NCBI GenBank assembly: GCA_021498095.1
Contig: JAIZWK010000001.1
Coordinates: 1,909,666-1,973,665, forward strand
Length of the DNA: 64,000 nt
From: Candidatus Harpocratesius repetitus
GTDB taxonomy: Archaea; Asgardarchaeota; Lokiarchaeia; Sigyniarchaeales; Promethearchaeaceae
Reading direction: 5' to 3'
Below the pieces are notes generated by a model. It saw only the letters and a program-made list of their open reading frames with translations. It was not told where the DNA came from and did no database searches. The translations under genes and the position numbers were made by a program. Within the stretch, counting starts at the first letter, position 1. Each line of letters begins with the position of its first letter. Of the stretch, positions 1-7,612 are shown one piece after another.

Positions 1-262
1 GGTTTGCATCCTAAAAAGGATTGGATAATTTGATGATCGTTTATATTGTATTTCTGCAAGCTTTTTGATAACCATCGGGACATCGAGCTATTTTTATATT
101 CATTCATTATTAGTAAAGAAAATATTTTTAATGATTTCAATCTTTGGAAGAAGATTTACATTCGGTTGATGAATATTTTTGATTTCAATTTAAAATTGGA
201 ATAAATAATGATCACTTTTATAAATAGGAGTATTTAAATTTGTAAAACACAATATTGTAGAC

Positions 263-874
263 ATGGAAGCGCAACCGTCATCTAATTTAGGTAAAAGCGG
301 ATTGGAATTAGATAAACTTGATGAAGCTTTAAAATTAGTTCGTACAACTAAAACTAATATATCACATCTATTTAATGAACTTGAAAGAGTGATTTCTACG
401 ACTAAACTGGACATAATTGAATTACGGGAACAGCAAGAATATTTAGAAGAAGAAAAGATTCGATTACAAAAAAAAGCTCAAGATCAACAAAAAGCTATCT
501 CTGGTTTAACACAAGAACAGCATCAACTACTCGAAGAATATGCAAACGTCAAGCTTGAACTTGAAAAACTCACAAAATTAGCAAGTGGGGATGAAAATGT
601 GAGTATTCAAGACATGCGCGCCACTTTAGCCATATACACATCCTTATTCAGTGAAGTATATTCCACAGAAGCTCATTTTAAGATTTTACTATTGTTACAT
701 GGTGAATCAGGAGAAATGACTATAGAACAATTGAAAAACGCATCAGGTATTGGGGGGGCGATCATTCTTCGAGCTTGTCACGAACTACATAAAGCCAATT
801 TGATTCATTTTGATTTTGAAACAAAAACTGCTACTCTCGTTAATCGCCTATTTCCAGAACGTAAATCAAATTAA
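263..874 (+). CDS. Coiled-coil / winged-helix domain protein
   Basis: This 203-residue protein has two visible parts. Residues about 15-115 are a charged, heptad-like helix rich in E, K, Q and L with no proline, which is a coiled coil that probably dimerises. Residues about 125-200 look like a winged helix: 'HFKILLLLHGESGEMTIEQL' is followed by a recognition-helix-like 'SGIGGAIILRACHELHKANLI' and a beta wing. There is no metal site or enzyme motif. Soluble, cytosolic. I infer a DNA-binding or scaffold protein of the helix-plus-winged-helix kind common in Asgard genomes; no specific family is recognised. It lies alone before the tRNA gene. The ATG at 263 is the first start in frame; there is no Shine-Dalgarno sequence. 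The opposite-strand ORF 190-414 is a shadow. Confidence 0.7.
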   Translation: MEAQPSSNLGKSGLELDKLDEALKLVRTTKTNISHLFNELERVISTTKLDIIELREQQEYLEEEKIRLQKKAQDQQKAISGLTQEQHQLLEEYANVKLELEKLTKLASGDENVSIQDMRATLAIYTSLFSEVYSTEAHFKILLLLHGESGEMTIEQLKNASGIGGAIILRACHELHKANLIHFDFETKTATLVNRLFPERKSN

Positions 875-934
875 GAAGATGAAAAATTATAACTTATCAA
901 AAAATTCAAAAAGAATAATTAATTTTATTATAAT

Positions 935-1041
935 GGGTCCGTAGTCTAGCTTGGATAGGGCGGCAGCCTTCGGAGCTGCATGTCAAGGGTTCAAATATTA
1001 AATTTTCTTTTAGAAAATTATTGAAAATCCCTCCGGGCCCA
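935..1041 (+). tRNA. tRNA-Arg (anticodon TCG) with an intron in the T-loop
   Basis: A full cloverleaf can be drawn. The acceptor stem is GGGTCCG (935-941) with CGGGCCC (1034-1040), containing one T-G pair. The D-arm is 944-961. The anticodon stem GCAGC/GCTGC (963-967, 975-979) encloses the loop CTTCGGA, giving anticodon TCG at 970-972 (reads CGA, Arg). The T-stem is AAGGG (985-989) with CCCTC (1029-1033), and the discriminator is A1041. The T-arm is split: the loop TTCAAA is separated from its last T by 32 extra bases, which I read as an intron (see 996-1027). CCA is not encoded. A T-rich tract follows directly. Removing the intron leaves the canonical loop TTCAAAT. The outermost T-stem pair (A-C) is a mismatch. 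Confidence 0.93.
996..1027 (+). other. tRNA intron at position 59/60 with a bulge-helix-bulge fold
   Basis: The 32-nt insert and flanking exons fold as a textbook archaeal splicing motif. Outer helix AGGG/CCCT; central 4-bp helix TTCA (990-993) with TGAA (1022-1025); 3-nt bulges AAT (994-996) and AAT (1026-1028) on opposite strands; inner hairpin AATTTTCT/AGAAAATT (1001-1008 with 1012-1019) around a TTT loop. Cutting each bulge after its second base removes 996-1027 and joins A59 to T60. Archaeal tRNA splicing endonuclease recognises this structure; the fold is seen, the cleavage is inferred. Confidence 0.88.
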
Positions 1042-1064
1042 TTTTTATTTATTAGTTTTTTTTT
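1042..1064 (+). terminator. T-rich terminator after tRNA-Arg
   Basis: Two T tracts (five and nine T) follow the discriminator base directly, with no hairpin, as expected for archaeal oligo-T termination. Confidence 0.55.
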
Positions 1065-1127
1065 GATATTTTTAATAAAAAAATAATTCCTTTTTTGTAA
1101 AAACCTATTTTTCCCATGATATGATGT

Positions 1128-1190
1128 TCTAGCAATTTTTTTTATCTTAATCAAATTTTATCTTTTGAGACAAAATTTTCGATAATACTT
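1128..1190. repeat. Dispersed repeat, module 1 (copy 1)
   Basis: About 63 bp beginning 'tctagcaattttttttatc' match 46495-46558 in the same orientation with roughly eight differences. It lies between the tRNA and the AAA+ ATPase gene, where the minus-strand ORF 906-1154 is not credible. Confidence 0.7.
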
Positions 1191-1253
1191 CTATTTGATA
1201 CAAACTTTTTTAATTTTAATTTACGGGTTTTAAATTGTCTTTGTCATAAATAC

Positions 1254-2597
1254 CTAATCATTTATTACCCATTTCCAAAAAGGTATTATCTGAATCTTTT
1301 TAGAAGATTTGAATTTTTTTTGAGTTTTGAGTTCTATTGGATGATTTTCTTCATCAAATGTAATGATTAGAAGTTCACAAGTAGGATATTGTTCTGAAAA
1401 TTTAACTAGAGAGCGGGTTTCACGGGAATATGTATTAGAATCTTTTAATGAATATGATACTTGCAATGCTTGAATTGGAATATTTCGTTCTGTGATTATA
1501 AAATCAATCTCCCAATCATTAGATGATCGCCAGAAATAAAGATGGATTATTGGATTGTTAGAAACACGTCTTTTCAATTCCAGAAAAACTTGATTTTCCA
1601 ATTGTTTAGTTGTTGAATCAATCAAAAATAGTTGTAAAAATCCTGTATCACTTAGATAGAATTTAGATATATTTGTTGAGCTTTGGTGCACTTTTGTAGA
1701 AAAACGTGGTAAGCTGTGAATAAAGGCTACATCTTCAAGCATACTGAAATATTCATAAAGCGTATTTTTATCAATTTTCACACCTTGAGAGCGAAATGTG
1801 TTATAAATTTTATTTACGCTTATGGATTTGCAAGAATTCCGAATTAGAAAATGGATTAAGTTTTTTATCATTTTTGTGTTTCGGATACGATATCTATCAA
1901 TTAAATCCCGATAAATGGTCAAATCAATGAGATCATGTAGAATTCTTGTTTTTACAAGAAAATCTGAATTGAGGACAACTTCAGGAAATCCTCCAAATTC
2001 TAAATATTCTTTGATTAACGTTAAAATCGTTGCCTTTTCTTTAGTTGAAAAATGGGTTAAATTTGGTGATATGTTCTTGAAAATAAGGAATTCTTTAAAA
2101 GAAAGTGTGGAAATGAATGTTGTTAAAGTTCTACCTCGTAGATGTGTGGAGATTTCTTTACTTAACAGTTTGGATGATGAACCTGTAATAAAGATGGGAA
2201 AAGCATAATCATCATGAAGTGCACGTAGAAATCGTTCCCAATACATAAGATTTTGAGGTTCATCAATGAAAAAATATAAAGTGCTTTGGAGTGTATTAGA
2301 AAAAAGTGACCAATAAATTTCTAAAAGGCTTTCCAAATCATCAAATTGAATGCTACTTAGAAGTGGATGTTCAAAATTAAGGTAAATGATCTGTTCTTTG
2401 GAAATATTATGCTTTTCAATCAATTCTTGCATTATTTGGAAAAAAAAGTATGTTTTACCTACTCGACGAGGTCCAATTAAAACTTGAATTCTTGTTGATG
2501 GTTGAAGAAGGATATTTGAATAGTCACGTGGGAAAATGGTAGGGAATCTTCTTTCAGAAAAATCTAAAAAATATTTCCTAATTTGTTCTGGATTCAT
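1254..2597 (-). CDS. AAA+ ATPase with DUF4143 domain
   Basis: A 447-residue protein of the AAA_14/DUF4143 type (COG1373). The P-loop is 'GPRRVGKT' at about residue 41, Walker B is 'FFIDEPQ' at about 109, and 'ITGSSSKLLSKE' is the sensor-1 region. The DUF4143 part (from about 230) has the winged-helix 'TLYEYFSMLEDV' and ends in a PD-(D/E)XK-like nuclease fold with 'WEIDFII' and 'QALQVSYSL'. The family is widespread in archaea and bacteria, is often lineage-expanded and has been discussed in connection with toxin-like or mobile functions; its substrate is unknown. It is cytosolic and single-gene. Upstream lie three 33-bp tandem repeats. A TATA-like 'TTTTTATATA' sits within 15 bp of the ATG, so a start further inside is possible. 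Confidence 0.88.
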   Translation of the reverse strand: MNPEQIRKYFLDFSERRFPTIFPRDYSNILLQPSTRIQVLIGPRRVGKTYFFFQIMQELIEKHNISKEQIIYLNFEHPLLSSIQFDDLESLLEIYWSLFSNTLQSTLYFFIDEPQNLMYWERFLRALHDDYAFPIFITGSSSKLLSKEISTHLRGRTLTTFISTLSFKEFLIFKNISPNLTHFSTKEKATILTLIKEYLEFGGFPEVVLNSDFLVKTRILHDLIDLTIYRDLIDRYRIRNTKMIKNLIHFLIRNSCKSISVNKIYNTFRSQGVKIDKNTLYEYFSMLEDVAFIHSLPRFSTKVHQSSTNISKFYLSDTGFLQLFLIDSTTKQLENQVFLELKRRVSNNPIIHLYFWRSSNDWEIDFIITERNIPIQALQVSYSLKDSNTYSRETRSLVKFSEQYPTCELLIITFDEENHPIELKTQKKFKSSKKIQIIPFWKWVIND

Positions 2598-2631
2598 ACA
2601 GTATATAAAAAGAAATTATGATATTAAAATA

Positions 2632-2730
2632 TCTGTACATACCCAGAAAAAAAAAGAAAAAAAATCTGTACATACCCAGAAAAAAAATGATAAAATTTCT
2701 GTATAAGCCCAGAAAAAAAAATAGATAAAA
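2632..2730. repeat. Three tandem 33-bp repeats upstream of the AAA+ ATPase gene
   Basis: The unit 'tctgtacatacccagaaaa' plus an A-rich spacer begins at 2632, 2665 and 2698, a period of exactly 33 bp. Copies 1 and 2 share the core perfectly; copy 3 reads 'tctgtataagcccag'. The 33-bp period is about three helical turns, so the cores lie on one face of the DNA. The position 35-135 bp upstream of the start fits an operator array. Confidence 0.75.
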
Positions 2731-2786
2731 AACGATCTCACATTTCTTATTTTATCAACTATTCATACAATTCATTCTGGGTTAAT

Positions 2787-3125
2787 TTAAAATGGATAAA
2801 ATAGATCTTCCAACCAAAACTTTGCAACAGTGCCTACCTTCTTAAGAATCAAATCTGACTCAATTTTTCCCCCAAGAGTTCGTTGGAACATTTTTACAAT
2901 TTTATGAAGTTCATCATGCTTATCTCTATCTGAAACATGGAATAAAGCGGATATTTCTTTATGATTTTTTTCTTCCCATTCGTTAAGTATCCGTTCACAA
3001 GATTTTCGGATGGATTTTGGATCGATTTCTGTGATATCGCTAATTCTTTTTACCATTTTTGCAAATTTTTCTACTTGGGTGGATTTGCTGATAAATAAAT
3101 TTTTCATTATGCTATTTTCCTCCAT
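2787..3125 (-). CDS. Small helical protein of unknown function
   Basis: A 112-residue charged, mostly helical protein with no transmembrane segment, cysteine pair or recognisable motif. 'ITEIDPKSIRKSCERILNEW' could be a helix-turn-helix-like pair, but this is weak. It lies on the same strand as, and 190 bp upstream of, the AAA+ ATPase gene, separated by the 33-bp repeats, so the two need not be cotranscribed. The start at 3125 (MEENS) or at the second Met (MKNLF) cannot be decided; 'gaggaaaatagc' upstream of the second is Shine-Dalgarno-like. Coding character is plausible from amino-acid composition only. Hypothetical. Confidence 0.5.
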   Translation of the reverse strand: MEENSIMKNLFISKSTQVEKFAKMVKRISDITEIDPKSIRKSCERILNEWEEKNHKEISALFHVSDRDKHDELHKIVKMFQRTLGGKIESDLILKKVGTVAKFWLEDLFYPF

Positions 3126-3288
3126 TGATGTTGATTATTATTGATGAATATTTTAATCGAGATGAAATGTATAAAGGTTTGTATGGGTGGAAGTGAGAAG
3201 TATAAAAAAAATAATAAAGCAAAAAGAATGAAAAATAAGAATCTTAAGAAAGTAGCTTATGGAGATTGTGAATAAAATGGATATGATC

Positions 3289-3297
3289 TTTTTAAAG
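3289..3297 (+). promoter_or_regulatory. TATA box for the 3321 membrane protein
   Basis: 'tttttaaag' is centred about 28 bp before the ATG at 3321, the spacing expected for a leaderless archaeal transcript. This is the main reason for preferring that start over the ORF-track start at 3300. Confidence 0.45.
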
Positions 3298-3320
3298 TAT
3301 TGCTTACTTATTTGGCAATT

Positions 3321-4685
3321 ATGAGTCTTCATCAATTATCATTACGAGATAAAAGAAAATTTTTTGTTGTAATACTAAGTATTTTTGCTCTATTTCCTGT
3401 TTCTATGCTAAATGTTTCTGCTTATACTACGATTTCTAACAGTGTTATTCAACAAGATGATTGGAAAGTAAAAAAAGGAATGGAATTAAAATACACACTT
3501 AATATTCAAAAATCAGACCTGAACTCTTCATTTTTTAATAGTATTGTCAATGAATATCAGTATGAAAATTTGAGTAAAAATTTCTGGGGAACACCTCAAA
3601 TTACAGTCAGAATTGATGAAATTCCATTAAATATGAGTTTTAGGGATATATGTTTCCAAATTCTCCAACTATCTGGCCCTATTCCCGTTTCTCAGCAAAT
3701 TGATGATAATTGGAATCAAAAATCAAATATAATCCTCCCCTTTGTTATTCCTATAAATTACTGGGATCATTTAACAGATGAATTCAAATCTTTACCTAAT
3801 GTAATGGATGTAGACCAAAGTTATTCTTCATATACAGGTGAATATAGCTACAGTATCCATCAAGCTAGTATGTTAGATGGAAAAATTACTCATTTCTACT
3901 ATTATCCAACATGGCAAGATGATGACGGAGTTTTACAAGCTATTACGATTGAGTTAGTGAATCATTATCAGCATGATCAAATAGAATTTGTATTATCAGG
4001 TCAAACTAACTTTGTTTCTCCTAATAACACTGTTGTTATAATTATTTATGGGATATTAGCTATTATTATCATTTTAGGATTACAGTTTTATCAAAAAAAA
4101 CGATTGAAAGAAAAAAGAATCATAATTGAGCAAGAAACTAAATTGGAAAAAGAACATGGGATAACACATGAGCGTCGAGGTGAATTAGAACATCTACTCC
4201 AGAATCTATCTGTTTTTAAACAGAAACATACTAAACGATGGACTATTTCAAATTTAATCTCTCTTGGAATTGTGATTGGGGCTATTAAAATACTTGAAAA
4301 CATTAATCCAAGTGCAAATGATGAAGTGCCAATTATATTGACAATCTCAGGTGGAATATTTATTGCAGGTATATTAGTTTCTTGGCTTTCGATTCCATTA
4401 TTTCAATTTGGGAAAAGATTATTTCCATTAGATAGCCAAAAACAAGGAAAAATGATCGATCCAAGCCCATTGCTCGTCGTTATTGGAACAATTGCTGTAA
4501 TTTTAGGTGTCTCTAGTCTTCAAAGTTTAGAAACCATTTCTTCTTTGCAAGGAAAATTAGTGATTGCTGGTGAATCATTATTATTAATAGGCATTGTGTT
4601 GGTATTTTTCTCTCTACTTAATCCTTGGCATCGGTTCAAAATATTTGAAGAAGAAATTAAACATCAATTGACTAATGCATTGTAA
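3321..4685 (+). CDS. Membrane protein with secreted N-terminal domain
   Basis: About 454 residues. After a short positively charged N-terminus, 'FFVVILSIFALFPVSMLNVSA' is a signal peptide or anchor. Residues about 35-235 form an extracytoplasmic domain rich in aromatic, Asn and Ser residues. A transmembrane helix follows ('TVVIIIYGILAIIIILGLQF'), then a highly charged cytosolic stretch ('KKRLKEKRIIIEQETKLEKE'), then four more hydrophobic helices. No known family is recognised. I chose ATG 3321 because a TATA box lies 28 bp upstream and the signal peptide is then of normal shape; the track start at 3300 adds seven residues. The GNAT gene follows 58 bp later. Confidence 0.75.
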   Translation: MSLHQLSLRDKRKFFVVILSIFALFPVSMLNVSAYTTISNSVIQQDDWKVKKGMELKYTLNIQKSDLNSSFFNSIVNEYQYENLSKNFWGTPQITVRIDEIPLNMSFRDICFQILQLSGPIPVSQQIDDNWNQKSNIILPFVIPINYWDHLTDEFKSLPNVMDVDQSYSSYTGEYSYSIHQASMLDGKITHFYYYPTWQDDDGVLQAITIELVNHYQHDQIEFVLSGQTNFVSPNNTVVIIIYGILAIIIILGLQFYQKKRLKEKRIIIEQETKLEKEHGITHERRGELEHLLQNLSVFKQKHTKRWTISNLISLGIVIGAIKILENINPSANDEVPIILTISGGIFIAGILVSWLSIPLFQFGKRLFPLDSQKQGKMIDPSPLLVVIGTIAVILGVSSLQSLETISSLQGKLVIAGESLLLIGIVLVFFSLLNPWHRFKIFEEEIKHQLTNAL

Positions 4686-4727
4686 AAAAAATGAATTTTC
4701 CATAAATTTCATAGATATCAAAAAAAT

Positions 4728-4733
4728 AAGGAG
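4728..4733 (+). promoter_or_regulatory. Ribosome binding site supporting a TTG start
   Basis: AAGGAG ends 10 bp before the TTG at 4744. No ATG or GTG fits the N-terminus better, so this site fixes the start of the GNAT gene. Confidence 0.6.
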
Positions 4734-4743
4734 ATAAAAACAT

Positions 4744-5403
4744 TTGGAAGAAGAATTATATTTGTTAAAACTAAAGGATGTTAAAATGGCTGGAGATCGT
4801 TTAGCTGAAATATTCTTCGAAGATCCTACGAGCATCTATGGATTACCTGATATCAATAAACGCCAAGACAAATTAAGGTATGCATTTCGATCAATTGCCC
4901 ATGTTTGTTTAAAATATGGCTCGTTATATGCAACATCACCTGATCTTGAAGGATTAATTGGATTTCTAAATGTATCTAATTACAATCAATTTGAACGACG
5001 ATTTATTCTCAGTAGTATAAAAAAAGGTATATTTAGAATGGGACTTGGGACAATTCACCGCCTCAGTCTTTTTGGGAAAGAAATAAAAAGAAATCATATA
5101 CTCTATAAATTAAAGTCAATAAAACTAATTACAAACCAATCAAAAACTGCAAAAATTTTTCATCCATATATCTATCTAATGGTAATTGGTGTTCAAAAAG
5201 ATCATCGAGGTAAAGGTATCGGAACTAAAATGCTTAGATTTGTTATTGATGAAAGTGAAAATCAGCAGCTTCCCATTTTTTTGGAAACTGAGTTGGAGCA
5301 AAATGTTCGCTTTTATGAAAAAAATGGTTTTAATATTGTAGAACAAGTAAATGTTAAGAAAGCAGGAGTGACTATATGGTTTATGAGCAGAGAATTAAGT
5401 TAA
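4744..5403 (+). CDS. GNAT-family N-acetyltransferase
   Basis: A 219-residue GCN5-related acetyltransferase. The acetyl-CoA pyrophosphate-binding motif A is clear at about residues 143-157: 'VQKDHRGKGIGTKML', matching the Q/R-x-x-G-x-G/A rule. Motif B is 'FYEKNGFNIVEQ', typical of GNAT C-termini. Residues 60-130 contain an insertion with basic residues, as in the family that also covers puromycin-type acetyltransferases. The acceptor substrate cannot be told. The start is a TTG with an AAGGAG ten bases upstream. The gene sits 58 bp downstream of a membrane protein and converges on the C11 protease gene, so it may be the second gene of a two-gene transcript. Confidence 0.85.
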   Translation: MEEELYLLKLKDVKMAGDRLAEIFFEDPTSIYGLPDINKRQDKLRYAFRSIAHVCLKYGSLYATSPDLEGLIGFLNVSNYNQFERRFILSSIKKGIFRMGLGTIHRLSLFGKEIKRNHILYKLKSIKLITNQSKTAKIFHPYIYLMVIGVQKDHRGKGIGTKMLRFVIDESENQQLPIFLETELEQNVRFYEKNGFNIVEQVNVKKAGVTIWFMSRELS

Positions 5404-5436
5404 AATAATAAAATAGTTGGATTTTGTAAATAAGAT

Positions 5437-5458
5437 GAAAAAAAAGGAAAAAAAAAAC
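5437..5458 (-). terminator. T-tract terminator of the C11 protease gene
   Basis: Read on the minus strand, runs of nine and eight T separated by CC lie just after the stop codon at 5475. This is an archaeal-type oligo-T terminator. Confidence 0.5.
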
Positions 5459-5474
5459 TTCTAATTAGTATGTT

Positions 5475-6968
5475 TTAGTATATATGTTCCATTAATTGAA
5501 ACCAACCCGCTGATGTTGCCCAAGGAACGTGTGTACTACTATAGGCAACAGGGAACCAATAACCAGAAGATTTAGGACAATAAATACTCAATCCATGACA
5601 ATAATCATAACTTGTTTGCCAATTTGTTTTACTTGTATGACAAATAACTTGATTTAGTATATCTATTATATTTTGAGCTTGGATTCGAATATAACTCGAA
5701 TATGGATGAGTTGCACACATTTCTAGAAAATCTATAACATCATATATTTGATCATCGGAACATTCTAGCATAACATGTTTTCCTCTATCATCAGGCATAT
5801 TTTGAAGAGAATTAATAAATGTTCTCGTTATCTCATCAAACATGAGCCCTCCTGTTCTCATTTCACTGCACATAGCGCTAAATTTTGATGTAAGATCAGA
5901 CCATTTAGTTAAATCACACGTTACTAAAATTTGGACTTTTGATGTCTTCAGTTCAATATAATTAACAATTTCATCACAAATGCTATTTGCTAATGTTTTA
6001 GGTGTCTGAAAGAGACTATTTTTTAGTAATTCTAAAACTCCAACGATATTTGATTGACTATCATAAAATACAAGAGGATGCGCATAACCGTCATTAGATG
6101 AGGTACCTGAAAGCATAAATTCAGTTCCAACATAATAATCCACTTTACCTGCCAAACCTCCAACAAATTCGATTGCCCCCGCAAAACAATTCCCTGCAAC
6201 AAGAATATCAATATTTTTTCCAGAAAAAGCTGTTGCTAATTCTCCAGCTGTTAGTAAATTCTGTTCTCTTTCATGTAAGCCATAAAAATCTTCTACTTTA
6301 TCTACTCCAGTTGGCATTATTCCTCCAGGAGAATTTGGAAATTGCTCTTTTGAGAATTGACTATGGCCATGTCCTGTAAAGCAAAAAACATAATTATTCG
6401 CAGGACAGTCTTCTTGACTATCATCAATAAAGCTTTCTAAAGTATCTGCAGAAGACATAAAGTTTGCAATAATTGTTGGTTCTTTATTCTCAATTATAAT
6501 GTCCCCATTTATGATCTTAATGAATTTACTATGTTGATCTATAAAAGAGTATTCAGTCGATTGTCTATAGTTATCAACCATCATAGTAATATAGACATTA
6601 TTCCAAAAAGTGGAAAGATCAGATAATTCACAAAAATTCATAATTTGTTGATAAATCTCATTTAAAGCAGTTTTTGTAAATGAAATTCTCTCAAGTTGCA
6701 AATCTACGTATTCTTCAGCTGAACAATACCACATAACAGTCCATTGTTTAGTTCGCGGATTTGGAATATCCCTATTATATGGATAAGGATCATTTGAGTC
6801 AATTACACCGTCTCCATCTGAATCAATAGGTTCAGGAGGAGGTGGAAAGAAAAAGAGTGCTGCCTTAACTGTACTTGGAAAAATAGTCATTAATAGACAC
6901 AAACCTATTAATATCTTAATTGTGCTCTTTGCTAACTTATAACTTTTCATAATTATTTCACTTTTCAT
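5475..6968 (-). CDS. Secreted clostripain-like cysteine protease (family C11)
   Basis: A 497-residue exported protease. A signal peptide ('ILIGLCLLMTIFPSTVKA') is followed by a proline-rich linker and a calcium-binding thrombospondin type-3-like repeat ('DSDGDGVIDSNDPYPYNRD'). The peptidase C11 domain begins at 'WTVMWYCSAEEYVD'. The catalytic His is in 'FTGHGHS' (His200/202 in this numbering) and the nucleophile Cys is in 'AGNCFAG' (Cys261). Family members cleave after basic residues and mature by self-cleavage; this specificity is family knowledge, not seen here. Both catalytic motifs are intact, and the C-terminus ends normally. The second Met (MKSYKL) is an equally good start. It is divergent from a winged-helix regulator gene 169 bp away, which could control it. 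Confidence 0.88.
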   Translation of the reverse strand: MKSEIIMKSYKLAKSTIKILIGLCLLMTIFPSTVKAALFFFPPPPEPIDSDGDGVIDSNDPYPYNRDIPNPRTKQWTVMWYCSAEEYVDLQLERISFTKTALNEIYQQIMNFCELSDLSTFWNNVYITMMVDNYRQSTEYSFIDQHSKFIKIINGDIIIENKEPTIIANFMSSADTLESFIDDSQEDCPANNYVFCFTGHGHSQFSKEQFPNSPGGIMPTGVDKVEDFYGLHEREQNLLTAGELATAFSGKNIDILVAGNCFAGAIEFVGGLAGKVDYYVGTEFMLSGTSSNDGYAHPLVFYDSQSNIVGVLELLKNSLFQTPKTLANSICDEIVNYIELKTSKVQILVTCDLTKWSDLTSKFSAMCSEMRTGGLMFDEITRTFINSLQNMPDDRGKHVMLECSDDQIYDVIDFLEMCATHPYSSYIRIQAQNIIDILNQVICHTSKTNWQTSYDYCHGLSIYCPKSSGYWFPVAYSSTHVPWATSAGWFQLMEHIY

Positions 6969-7100
6969 CTAGATTCTAATATCAAAACTTAAAAAAAAGA
7001 AAAACAAATTACTGAATTAAATAATTTGTTATTATCATAACAAAATATTTATCAAAACATATTTAAATCTTTTGAAAAAACAATATTTGTTATGAATAAG

Positions 7101-7110
7101 TTTTTATATA
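7101..7110 (+). promoter_or_regulatory. TATA box of the winged-helix regulator gene
   Basis: 'tttttatata' is centred about 32 bp before the ATG at 7138, giving a predicted leader of only a few bases. Confidence 0.5.
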
Positions 7111-7137
7111 TCAATCGTATTTCACTAAATAAGGGAT

Positions 7138-7563
7138 ATGGCTTCACTAGATGAACAAAATAATTTGCAATTTGATATTTCTATTTTAACTTTGTTTAAA
7201 TTAATTGACTATATTGAATTACTAGCAAATAACCCTGAAGGTCTTTCAAGAACAGAAATTCGTAAAATGCTTCCTATTTCTTCAACACCTGAAATGAATT
7301 GCACAGAAACTTTATTTAAAGCAGGGTTCATTGTAAATGCAAAAATATTGAAAGGTAAGAAATTTAAATTAACAAAGAAAGGAATAGATTTTTGGAAATT
7401 ACTTCAATCTCTTGATATTTTTATAAAAAAAAGCACTAATAAATCAACTGCCTCAAATGAAGAACTCCTAATTTTAAAAGATGCAAAACAAATTATGGAG
7501 AAATATATAAAAGCACTTGAAGAAAAGAATCATCAGATCAAAACTCTAAGTGATTTATTTTAA
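7138..7563 (+). CDS. Winged-helix transcriptional regulator
   Basis: A 141-residue protein. Residues about 15-90 form a winged helix: 'LFKLIDYIELLANNPEGLSR' then 'TEIRKMLPIS' and 'CTETLFKAGFIVNAK', followed by the basic wing 'KGKKFKLTKKGIDFWKLL'. The C-terminal 45 residues are a charged helix that probably dimerises. It is a DNA-binding regulator by fold; the ligand is unknown. It is divergent from the C11 protease gene, so that gene and itself are the natural targets. The ATG at 7138 lies about 32 bp behind a TATA box, fitting a near-leaderless mRNA. The 7-helix membrane protein gene follows 49 bp later on the same strand. Confidence 0.75.
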   Translation: MASLDEQNNLQFDISILTLFKLIDYIELLANNPEGLSRTEIRKMLPISSTPEMNCTETLFKAGFIVNAKILKGKKFKLTKKGIDFWKLLQSLDIFIKKSTNKSTASNEELLILKDAKQIMEKYIKALEEKNHQIKTLSDLF

Positions 7564-7612
7564 AAGAATGGTTAGATTTTTATACTTTCCAAATTACACT
7601 TAAGTCAATCCT

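Noticed and set aside
906-1154. Minus-strand 82-residue ORF
   Set aside because: It runs across the tRNA-Arg gene, its intron and the repeat at 1128; the sequence is explained by the tRNA on the other strand.
3153-3335. 60-residue hydrophobic minus-strand ORF
   Set aside because: It overlaps the start of the membrane-protein gene, is AT-driven (F, I, S, T) and has no ribosome binding site.
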